Shown here piece after piece: positions 25,634 to 33,247 of a stretch of 64,000 nucleotides of DNA. The stretch is from Larkinella punicea (lineage in GTDB: Bacteria > Bacteroidota > Bacteroidia > Cytophagales > Spirosomataceae): NCBI RefSeq assembly GCF_003334855.1, contig NZ_QOWE01000001.1, positions 124,001-188,000 on the forward strand, in the 5' to 3' direction. The stretch's first letter is position 1, and each line of letters opens with the position of its first letter. Both the position numbers and the translations under genes were made by a program. The notes under the pieces are model-generated. The model saw only the letters and a program-made list of their open reading frames with translations, had not been told where the DNA came from and made no database searches.

Positions 25634-28600
25634 TTAGAAACTGATATTGACACCTACGGTATACGTCATCGACGGCACATCATCCTGGTAAATCGCCGAG
25701 TTAAATTCAGGGTCAAATCCCGTGAATTTGGTAAACACAAACGGATTCATAACCTGCGCATACAGGCGGGCATTGGCCAGTTTCCAGGAATTCATCACGC
25801 CTTTCGGCAAGGTGTAGCCTACCGTAATGTCCGAAATCCGCAAAAAGCTGGCATCCTGATAGTTGATGGCGTTTCGGTACGGATTGGCCGCGACTACGCC
25901 AAAATAGGTGTTCGACGGATTGTCGCTTCGCCAGTAGTCCAGCGAGGCCAGTTTATTGTAGCGGGTGCCGCTGATTTCGCCGAAGGTGCCCGACAGGGAA
26001 CTGTTGTAATATTGAACGCCATCCCGGTAGTAGACGAAAAAGGACAGGTCCAGGTTTTTGTATTTGAAACGGTTGGTGATGCCCAAAATCCAGTTTGGCA
26101 ACTGTGTTCCCAGCACCACGCGGTCGTCGATGGCATCGGTTGAGGAAATAACGCCGTCGTTGTTTTGATCGACCACGCGTACCGAGCCGGGCACCTGCTT
26201 GTATTTGGTCGCCTGCTCCTGCTGGGCGGTTTGCCAGATGCCATCGAACTCGTAATCGAAATTCGACCGGATCGGGTAGCCGACAAACAGCTTGTTGCCT
26301 TTATCGACGGTCTGGCCGTCGCCGTACAGTTGCAGCAGTTTATTCCGGTTGCGGGTGAACGCAAACGTGCTGTTCCAGCTAAAATCGTTGCGGGCGATGT
26401 TGACGGTATTGAGTGTCAGTTCCACGCCTTTGTTCTCGATCTGCCCGACGTTGGCAATGACCTGTGAAAACCCGGTTACGGTCGGAATCTTCTGATTCAG
26501 AATCAGATCGGCGGTTTTCCGGTTGTACAATTCCAGCGAAGCCGAAATGCGGTTTTTAAAGAACCCGAAGTCCAGCCCCAGGTTGTATTCCGTACTCCGC
26601 TCCCACTTCAGATCCTTGTTGGCCAGGTTGGAAGGCGCGAAACCGTAAGCCGCCGTGCCGTCAAAGTCATACCCGGTGTTGAGCAAACCGGCCTGCGTGC
26701 TGTAGGGACTCACCGTCGAGTTGCCCACCTGCCCGTAGCTCAGGCGCAGTTTGAGGTTCGAAAACACGTTGAGGTTGCTGATAAACGGTTCGTCACCCAT
26801 CCGCCAGGCCAGGGCCACCGACGGAAAAAAGGCCCATTTGTTGCCTTCCGAAAGCTGCGAAGCACCGTCTGAACGACCCGTTACCGTCAACAGATACTTG
26901 TCATTGTAGGAATAGTTGACGCGCCCCATGAACGACAACAACGAACGCTCGACCAGCGAACTGTTGATGCCCGTCACGGTTCCGGTATTCAGGGCATACC
27001 AGTCTGAATTGTAGGGCAGGTCTTTGGCGGCAATCTGATAGGCTTCGTTGCGCTGGTAAAAGGCGCTTTGCAAACCCGTTACGCCAAATTTATGCTTGCC
27101 CAGATCCAGGTTATACGTGATAATGTTGTCCAGGGTGTAGTTTCCCTGCGTCCGGTTGTCATACTGCGCCCGGGGTTTGGACCCAATCTGCGATTTGGAC
27201 CACTGCCCCCGGAAATCGCCAATCCGGTCGGTGTTATACGAAGCCGAAAGCGACGAGCGGAAACTGAGCCCTTTGATGGGGGTAAACTCAACGTAGCCGT
27301 TGCTCATCACCGACATTGTGGTGGTCTGCAGTTTCGAGGTTTTGGGGTCGACGTCCGCCAGCGGATTGGGCACCTGCTTGTCGTTGATTCCCATCCAGAA
27401 CGCATACCCGTCGACATTGAAATCGCCGTTTTCGGACGGGTTGGCGAGGTCGCTAAAGTAGGGGGTTCCCGTCGGACGCGCCCGATACGCTCCCCGCAGC
27501 GACTCCTGCGACCCCACGTTCTGGTTGCTGTAGGTCAGGTAGGAAGTAAACCCCACCTTGAAGCGGTTCCCCAACTTGCTGTCCAGACCGGCGTTCAGGT
27601 TGTAGCGTTTGTAGCCCGTATGGAGCACATTGCCATTTTCGTTCAGATAACCACCTGAAAACCGGTAGGTTGTCTTGTCATTTCCACCCGCCACGCTGAT
27701 GTTCTGGCTCATTTGCAGGGCCGGGTCGGTAATCAAATCCACCCAGTCAGCGGTTTTTCCCGCCTTGATGTTCGCCATTTCGGCGGCTGTGAATGTAGCC
27801 CCTGTGGCACCTTCCAGCACCCGGTCGGTGTAGGTCGCTTTGTAGAACTGCTCGCTCGACATCAGCTCAGGAATGTGGGCGGGCATTTTTACGCCCACGT
27901 AGCTGTCGTAACTGACGCGCGGTTTGCCGGAAATCCCTTTTTTCGTCGTGACGATGATGACGCCGTTGGCCCCCCGCGCCCCGTAAATGGCGGTCGACGA
28001 TGCATCTTTCAGGATGTCCATCGACTGGATGTCGTTGGGGTTGAGGTTGTTGAGATTGCCACCCATCAGCCCGTCAATCACCACCAGGGGTTCGGTGGAG
28101 TTGTTGATGGTGTTTTCGCCCCGAATGGTGATGTTGTAGCCCGCCCCCGGTTTGTTGCTTGATTTGGTGACGGTTGCGCCTGCGACCTGCCCCTGAATCG
28201 CTTTGGAAGCCATCACCGGATTGGCCCGGACAATGTCCCGCGTTTGCACGGAGGCCACCGCACCGGTCAGGTCGGTCTTCTTGATTTCGCCGTAGCCAAC
28301 CACCACGATTTCTTCCAGTTGCTTTAGATCCGCCTTTAAAACCACATCGAAAACCGTCCGTTTCCCAACGGCCAGTTCCTGTGATTCATACCCGATGAAA
28401 CTGACGATCAATACCGCATCCTCGTTGGGAACCGACAGCGAAAACCGGCCTTCCGCGTCGGTGGTCGTACCTTTATTCAGGCCTTTGATGATGATGCTGG
28501 CCCCGACAATGGCCTCGTTTTTGTCATCTTTAATCAGGCCCTTAACGGATACATCCAGGGGCAGCATGGGCTGTAGACTGGCCTCGTTTTCCGGCGTTGC

Positions 28601-28975
28601 TACGGGTTTTACTTCAACCCGATTGAGAACAATCTGTTTCCCCAAAATCCGGTAGCCCAATTGAAGCGGTTCGAGGACGCTGGTCAGCACATCGCCAAGT
28701 GGTAAATTGTTAATCGTTAGATTAACCTTGTGCGCTGATTTTAACAAATTGGGATTATAAATAAACCGCACTTCGGCATTTTTCTCGATCTCAATCAATA
28801 CCTTTTTGACGGATTGATTTTCGATTTTCAGGCTAATCCGTTTTTTCAGTACTTCCTGCGAATCGGCTCTGTATGCAAACAATGGCCCCATGAAGAGAAC
28901 CGAAAGAAATAGCTGGCAAACAAAAGCAGGCAGAAAGCCCATGCCTTGTTTGCAATTTCGTAGCGCTATGTTCAT
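25634..28975 (-). CDS. SusC/RagA-family TonB-dependent transporter with STN signalling domain
   Basis: A 1113-residue outer-membrane beta-barrel receptor. After a signal peptide (~1-38), residues ~45-115 are a secretin/TonB short N-terminal (STN) domain (ISLKIENQSVKKVLIEIEK, VRFIYNPNLL), the module that talks to a FecR anti-sigma. A carboxypeptidase-regulatory-like domain follows (~130-220, GLNKGTTTDAEGRFSLSV). The plug starts at VVVGYGEIKKTDLTGAV and includes STAIYGARGANGVIIVTTKKG. The barrel ends with the aromatic C terminus (TVGVNISF). It imports oligosaccharides with SusD, using TonB energy, and probably signals their presence to the FecR/sigma pair encoded just upstream. Confidence 0.97.
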   Translation of the reverse strand: MNIALRNCKQGMGFLPAFVCQLFLSVLFMGPLFAYRADSQEVLKKRISLKIENQSVKKVLIEIEKNAEVRFIYNPNLLKSAHKVNLTINNLPLGDVLTSVLEPLQLGYRILGKQIVLNRVEVKPVATPENEASLQPMLPLDVSVKGLIKDDKNEAIVGASIIIKGLNKGTTTDAEGRFSLSVPNEDAVLIVSFIGYESQELAVGKRTVFDVVLKADLKQLEEIVVVGYGEIKKTDLTGAVASVQTRDIVRANPVMASKAIQGQVAGATVTKSSNKPGAGYNITIRGENTINNSTEPLVVIDGLMGGNLNNLNPNDIQSMDILKDASSTAIYGARGANGVIIVTTKKGISGKPRVSYDSYVGVKMPAHIPELMSSEQFYKATYTDRVLEGATGATFTAAEMANIKAGKTADWVDLITDPALQMSQNISVAGGNDKTTYRFSGGYLNENGNVLHTGYKRYNLNAGLDSKLGNRFKVGFTSYLTYSNQNVGSQESLRGAYRARPTGTPYFSDLANPSENGDFNVDGYAFWMGINDKQVPNPLADVDPKTSKLQTTTMSVMSNGYVEFTPIKGLSFRSSLSASYNTDRIGDFRGQWSKSQIGSKPRAQYDNRTQGNYTLDNIITYNLDLGKHKFGVTGLQSAFYQRNEAYQIAAKDLPYNSDWYALNTGTVTGINSSLVERSLLSFMGRVNYSYNDKYLLTVTGRSDGASQLSEGNKWAFFPSVALAWRMGDEPFISNLNVFSNLKLRLSYGQVGNSTVSPYSTQAGLLNTGYDFDGTAAYGFAPSNLANKDLKWERSTEYNLGLDFGFFKNRISASLELYNRKTADLILNQKIPTVTGFSQVIANVGQIENKGVELTLNTVNIARNDFSWNSTFAFTRNRNKLLQLYGDGQTVDKGNKLFVGYPIRSNFDYEFDGIWQTAQQEQATKYKQVPGSVRVVDQNNDGVISSTDAIDDRVVLGTQLPNWILGITNRFKYKNLDLSFFVYYRDGVQYYNSSLSGTFGEISGTRYNKLASLDYWRSDNPSNTYFGVVAANPYRNAINYQDASFLRISDITVGYTLPKGVMNSWKLANARLYAQVMNPFVFTKFTGFDPEFNSAIYQDDVPSMTYTVGVNISF

Positions 28976-29071
28976 AAAATTAGGGGTTAAGGGTTAGGAA
29001 TAATGGGAGGCAGTGGTAATTACTTTTGCAAACACTTACACATTTAGGACTTACGTCTGTTAATTTTTTAT

Positions 29072-29172
29072 ACTTTCGTTTTTGCCCCTAAATCCCCTAA
29101 AGGGGACTTCTAGCATCTGGGTTAAGCTGTGTCCAAGTCCCCTTTAGGGGATTTAGGGGCAAAAACGAAAGT
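29072..29172. repeat. Dispersed palindromic repeat, copy B
   Basis: Two perfectly complementary 37-base arms (29072-29108 and 29136-29172) around a 27-base loop. Each arm contains CCCCTAAATCCCCTAAAGGG or its complement. The loop, read on the minus strand, has the same CTTGGACACAG and CAGATGCTAG blocks as the copies at 19.1 and 62.8 kb. It lies between fecR and susC and could also act as a strong transcriptional hairpin there. Confidence 0.9.
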
Positions 29173-29193
29173 CTCAACATTCTAGAAACCGGT

Positions 29194-30276
29194 TTATTTA
29201 CATCCGTTCGACTTGATCAGTATCCGACCGTCGTTTTCGACGTAACTGGCTTCAAGCGCAATGCAGATCAATTCAATTTTTTGCAATAAAGGTTCGTCCG
29301 ACAAATGAGCAGTCAGTTTGCAGGAAGACAAGCGGGTGCTATCATAAACGATGTTCGCATGATAGGCCTTGTTTAACGTCTCGATAACGGTAATAGCCGC
29401 CGTCTCATCGAAATTAAAGCTCAGGCTTTGTATGGGGAGTTTCAGGTTGGTTTTATCGACCGTCAGCGGTTTGTTTAAGGAATGCTGATTCGGGTCCGTA
29501 TTGATGCGTTCATCTTCTTTTAAAACCAGACCCTCCAGTTGGTTGCTGGTCATTTTCTTCTCCTTGTTTTTATCGCTATGCAGAAACACCTCGACTTTCC
29601 CGGTTTTTACCACGACTTCCGAAAATTCGGCCTGCGTTTTTACCAGAAAACTGGTCCCTAACACTTTGGTAATCAACCCTCTTGTGTACACAAAAAAGGG
29701 TTTTTCGGGATTTTTCTGTACTTCAAAAAAAGCTTCACCAACCAGAACTATTTCCCGTTTCCGATTATTAAATAGCTTCGGCGAATAACTAATCCGGCTT
29801 TGGGGCTGTAGAATGACGGAGCTTTTGTCGGGTAAGTTTACCAGAATAGGGCCATTGGTCAGGTTCTCTTTTTCGTAAATTTCGCCCGTTCCTTCCTTCA
29901 CTGTATTGATGAGCGTTCGGTAAGTAATGGCAGGAGACTTTGCGTATTTAGTCCAGCCTATCCAACCCAGCACTAAAACAATGGAAGCCACGGAAAGCCA
30001 TTTGAAAAGTGAATTTAACCGGAATGGTTTGGCCTGAACTACACTTATTTTTTGTCCGGTTTCCGGTGCCTGAATGGATCGGTATACTTTTTCCAATCCC
30101 CGGTCCGGATCAAAATTATACTGGGGATGTTGTGACTCCCATTCATCCAGATATTGGTGAAACAGATCAAGATTATTTTTATCAGCAAGCCACTCTTCAA
30201 TCAGTTTCCGTTGAATCGAGGTACACTTATGATCAAAATAATCAAATACGATTTTCTTTATTAATGAAGATTCCAT
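29194..30276 (-). CDS. FecR-family anti-sigma factor
   Basis: A 360-residue inner-membrane regulator. The cytoplasmic N-terminal ~80 residues bind the sigma factor (FDYFDHKCTSIQRKLIEEWL). One transmembrane helix is at ~88-108 (WLSVASIVLVLGWIGW). The periplasmic part has a FecR domain (VNLPDKSSVILQPQSRISYS, FFEVQKNPEKPFFVYT) and a C-terminal DUF4974/STN-like domain (LSFNFDETAAITVIETLNKAY) that should contact the STN domain of SusC. It lies between the sigma gene (33 bases upstream) and susC, forming a trans-envelope switch that turns on the polysaccharide locus when substrate is transported. Confidence 0.95.
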   Translation of the reverse strand: MESSLIKKIVFDYFDHKCTSIQRKLIEEWLADKNNLDLFHQYLDEWESQHPQYNFDPDRGLEKVYRSIQAPETGQKISVVQAKPFRLNSLFKWLSVASIVLVLGWIGWTKYAKSPAITYRTLINTVKEGTGEIYEKENLTNGPILVNLPDKSSVILQPQSRISYSPKLFNNRKREIVLVGEAFFEVQKNPEKPFFVYTRGLITKVLGTSFLVKTQAEFSEVVVKTGKVEVFLHSDKNKEKKMTSNQLEGLVLKEDERINTDPNQHSLNKPLTVDKTNLKLPIQSLSFNFDETAAITVIETLNKAYHANIVYDSTRLSSCKLTAHLSDEPLLQKIELICIALEASYVENDGRILIKSNGCK

Positions 30277-30309
30277 AATGGCGGGATTTGGACCGTATTA
30301 CTCACTGAC

Positions 30310-30978
30310 TTAGAGAATAAACAGCAGAAATAAACTGAGTAAGTACTCGTGTTTCAGCTCCTCTCTGATCCGGGATAACGCTCTGCTGATCAAGCGTTCT
30401 ACCGCGCTAACCGACAATTCCATTTCGGAAGCGACTTCCGCATATTTCTTACCTTCCAGCCGGTTTAGCTGAAACGCTTTTCTGGATTGTTTGGGCAGGT
30501 GTTGAATGGCTACTTCCAGCTTTCGGCTTAGTTCATGGAAATGCAGGATTTCGTCCGGCTGCAATACCGCAATGGATTTAAAATAATCCGCGTCCTCATC
30601 ACTGGTATCCAGGTTTTCATTCCGGTTTAACTCCTGTTTTATGTAGTTGTAGGAGCGGTTTTTGACGGAAGTATATAAGTAGGAACGGTACGAAATGGCG
30701 ATGGTTTCATACACCTTATTATTCCAGAAATTCGTGAATACTTCCGCAACAACGTCTTCCGCTATTTCTTTCGAATACACATACCGAATGGCGTGGTTGC
30801 ATAAATTGGTGTAGTACTTTCTGAAAAGCAACTCAAACCCTTTTTGGGGAGACGAAGCGAAATAATTCTGAATAAAATACTCGTCAGAAATCACCCGGGG
30901 TTCTTCCGGTTCTTTCGAAATCCGTGGCCCGGTTCGGTCGGCGTGATACTCTTCTAAAGGCTGCTCTTCAGGGTTCAT
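30310..30978 (-). CDS. ECF-type RNA polymerase sigma factor
   Basis: A 222-residue sigma-70 family ECF protein of the Bacteroidota type that pairs with FecR. Region 2 spans ~50-120 (FELLFRKYYTNLCNHAIRYV, EIAEDVVAEVFTNFW). Region 4 spans ~150-205 (LPKQSRKAFQLNRLEGKKYA, then a helix-turn-helix ELSVSAVERLISRALSRIRE). The N terminus has ~45 extra polar residues and the C terminus ends in a hydrophobic tail (LLSLFLLFIL). It is the first gene of the sigma-fecR-susC-susD-enzyme series and probably directs its transcription once released by FecR. Confidence 0.94.
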   Translation of the reverse strand: MNPEEQPLEEYHADRTGPRISKEPEEPRVISDEYFIQNYFASSPQKGFELLFRKYYTNLCNHAIRYVYSKEIAEDVVAEVFTNFWNNKVYETIAISYRSYLYTSVKNRSYNYIKQELNRNENLDTSDEDADYFKSIAVLQPDEILHFHELSRKLEVAIQHLPKQSRKAFQLNRLEGKKYAEVASEMELSVSAVERLISRALSRIREELKHEYLLSLFLLFIL

Positions 30979-31304
30979 CGGGTCAGAGAATACACGCTGC
31001 GCAAGTTGTACAGAATGGTTGACGTTGTGCCTACCACGCCGGAAAAATATTCTAATTCAAAGACAAAGTTTTGTTATTTTACCCCACACTAAAAAAACAT
31101 TTCTTTTCTCCTATTTTTCAACACCTCCTTCCCAGCCTGAATTCGGGGTTTTGGGTGGCTCGTCAGATTGAAATCAGAGAAGAAGGCCTGAAGAAATGGC
31201 AAGAAAATAGCCGGTATACAGCGCAGCGAAAAGGCTGTCGCGTATACCGGCTAACGTTTACTGATCAGATCTTAAAAATAGCTCTGTACGGTTTTTCCGC
31301 CGTT
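30979..31304. other. Intergenic region upstream of the sigma gene
   Basis: These 326 bases lie between the 3' end of the sugar dehydrogenase and the sigma gene, both on the minus strand. A long hairpin (31208-31253) serves as terminator. The part near 31000-31100 is AT-rich and should hold the sigma promoter, but no clear consensus element is visible. A plus-strand open frame from 31071 runs into the dehydrogenase and is judged spurious. Confidence 0.5.
31203..31253 (-). terminator. Terminator of the cytochrome c/sugar dehydrogenase gene
   Basis: A 12-bp perfect stem (TAGCCGGTATAC with GTATACCGGCTA) continues with a bulged inner CAGC/GCTG stem. On the minus strand it is followed by ATTTTCTTG. 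It lies just past the stop at 31305. Confidence 0.75.
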
Positions 31305-33164
31305 CTATTTATCGGGTACGCAGTTGGCCAGTTTATAAACCCGGCCATCGGCTTTGGTATAGATGAAGAAATCCTGATTCAGCCCCAGGCCAAACCGCAG
31401 ATCCGTTTTTTTGCTCTGGCTCAATTCCTGAAACGTAGCGGTTTTACCCGCCACTTCCACTTTCAACTCCTTGATTTCGGCCTGTTTGCCGGGCTGTAAC
31501 TGGCTGCTTTCCACGTAGTAAACCTTCCCGCTGACAATATCGCCAAAGATGTATTTTCCCGTCAGGGCCGGAATGGCGGTTCCAGAATAGACAAAACCGG
31601 CGGAGAACGCGTTGCCCTCGTCGTGGTCATACTGCACGACGGGATACGTATACTTGAAGGTCGCGTCGTTGGCGGGCAGGGCGTAAACCCGGTCCATGCG
31701 GCCCCGATAATTGATGACAAAGGTGCCTTCGCGATCCGGCCAGCCGTAATTCGCCCCGGCAACGCCCAGGTTCAGCTCTTCCGATTGCGCCTGACCGATG
31801 TCCGAAATCAGCATCTTGCCGTCGGGCGTCCAGCTAATCCGGTTGGGATTCCGGAATCCCTGGCAAAAAATCTCTTTCAGCGCCGTCGGATCCTTCGCAA
31901 ATGGGTTGTGGGGCGGAATACCGTACTTTCCGTTCGTGCTGTTGGTGCCTTTCGGGTCGATGCGCAGCACTTTCCCCCAAGGCCGACTCCGGTCTTTGCA
32001 GATAAAATAGAATCCGTTTTCGGTGGCTCCGCCATCGCCCACGCCTATGTACAACATGCCGTAATCGGCGGTGCCCGGTTTTGCCATCGGGTTAAACGTA
32101 ATCTCCTGAACGCCGTGGATCGGGCTTACCATGTTGAGCCGCAGCAGCTCCCGGCCCGTGCCAGCAAAGGTCGGGGCCGTCGGGTCGGGCAGTTTCCACT
32201 CGGTCAGCACCCATTGCAGCGTCACCTTGATGGAGTCGGGATAGGCAAAATCGGCCGGGGCGGTGTTGGCTTTTTCGGTATGGGTCGTATAGAACAGGCC
32301 GTTGGTGTAGAAATCCGGGTGGAAGGCGTAGCTGCCAAAACCGGTAGCCAATCCGGGAACGTGAATGAAATTCGGGCGTTCTTTCGCCATCGACATATAC
32401 GGCCGCAGCGAATTGCCCTCCATTTCGTACAGCGTTCCCCGCAGATCCTCCAGAAACAGCCGGTTTTTCGTTCCGGGCAGCACCTGCATCTTGTTGATGC
32501 GGGCCAGCGGTATTTTTTCGGCACTGGCCGGGGCGGTGGTCACCTCTTCCAACTGAATCCGCAACCCGGAGGGCGGTATTTTCGTCGGAATGGGGTCCTT
32601 CAGCACCGCACCGAGGTTTTCGCTGCCGACATCGACCGTCGACACTTTGCGTTTCGAGTGAAGGTAGGCCGTCAGGGCGGTGATGTCGCCCTCGCTGAGT
32701 TGCGTGAACGGCGGCATCATCTGCTTGTATTCTTCAAAAAGCTCGTGCGCCCGGGCGTCGCCACTGTTGATCACCTCCGGGGCGTTGCGAATGAACTTCC
32801 GGAGCCAGTCCACCGGCACTTCCGTCGTCACGCTGGCCAGATTCGGCCCGATGCCTTTTTGCAGGAAATTGTGGCAGGCCGTACAATTCTGCTGGAACAA
32901 CTGCTGGCCTTTGGTCAAAACCGCCTTGTCGGTGGAGTATGCCGTGGTGGCGGTGACGGGCGGTTTGGCTGCGGTGGGCTTTTTGGCGGGTTTTTGCGCG
33001 TAGGTGTGGGTGCCAATTCCCAACCCATTGATCAGGACAAAGACCCAAAGGCCGATCCTATTAAAAACCCCTAAATCCCCTAAAGGGGACTTGGACACCG
33101 AATTATCCGGATCGATAAAGTCCCCTTTAGGGGATTTAGGGGCAAAAAGCATTCGTAATTTCAT
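31305..33164 (-). CDS. Cytochrome c / PQQ-type sugar (glucose/sorbosone) dehydrogenase
   Basis: A 619-residue exported protein. A cytochrome c domain covers ~78-165 (NCTACHNF haem motif, MMPPFTQLSEGDI with a candidate Met ligand). A six-bladed beta-propeller of the soluble glucose/sorbosone dehydrogenase type covers ~215-615 (HVPGLATGFGSYAFHPDF, YIGVGDGG, GKVLRIDPKGTN, GFRNPNRISW, GANYGWPDREG). It would oxidise a sugar in the periplasm and pass electrons to its own haem. The N terminus is odd: between MKLRM and the hydrophobic signal core (IGLWVFVLINGLG) sit about 30 residues (FAPKSPKGDF to SKSPLGDLGV) encoded by a palindromic repeat. No alternative start codon follows the repeat before the hydrophobic core. 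Confidence 0.9.
   Translation of the reverse strand: MKLRMLFAPKSPKGDFIDPDNSVSKSPLGDLGVFNRIGLWVFVLINGLGIGTHTYAQKPAKKPTAAKPPVTATTAYSTDKAVLTKGQQLFQQNCTACHNFLQKGIGPNLASVTTEVPVDWLRKFIRNAPEVINSGDARAHELFEEYKQMMPPFTQLSEGDITALTAYLHSKRKVSTVDVGSENLGAVLKDPIPTKIPPSGLRIQLEEVTTAPASAEKIPLARINKMQVLPGTKNRLFLEDLRGTLYEMEGNSLRPYMSMAKERPNFIHVPGLATGFGSYAFHPDFYTNGLFYTTHTEKANTAPADFAYPDSIKVTLQWVLTEWKLPDPTAPTFAGTGRELLRLNMVSPIHGVQEITFNPMAKPGTADYGMLYIGVGDGGATENGFYFICKDRSRPWGKVLRIDPKGTNSTNGKYGIPPHNPFAKDPTALKEIFCQGFRNPNRISWTPDGKMLISDIGQAQSEELNLGVAGANYGWPDREGTFVINYRGRMDRVYALPANDATFKYTYPVVQYDHDEGNAFSAGFVYSGTAIPALTGKYIFGDIVSGKVYYVESSQLQPGKQAEIKELKVEVAGKTATFQELSQSKKTDLRFGLGLNQDFFIYTKADGRVYKLANCVPDK
33068..33152. repeat. Dispersed palindromic repeat, copy C, inside a coding sequence
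   Basis: 24-base complementary arms (33068-33091 and 33119-33142, both with the CCCCTAAATCCCCTAAAGGG core) flank a loop with CTTGGACACCG and ATCCGGATCG. The repeat lies in frame near the 5' end of the sugar dehydrogenase gene and encodes the KSPKGDF and KSPLGDLG peptides from its two arms. Confidence 0.88.
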
Positions 33165-33247
33165 GCTGTGATTTAATTTTCAAAGGAGGTTTGAAAATTA
33201 GGTCATTTCTTTGCGAAAATCAAACGCGGGTCGCTTTTCAATCAGCC

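Noticed and set aside
24503-26143. 546-codon plus-strand open frame across susD and susC
   Set aside because: It spans two real genes on the opposite strand, including their boundary, and has an antisense-like composition.
31071-31499. 142-codon plus-strand frame next to the sigma gene
   Set aside because: It crosses a terminator hairpin and overlaps the sugar dehydrogenase 3' end; no family resemblance.
33182-33190. Shine-Dalgarno AAGGAGGT for a TTG start of the SWIM gene
   Set aside because: The motif directly abuts the TTG at 33191 with no spacing, so it cannot position a ribosome there; the ATG at 33248 is preferred.
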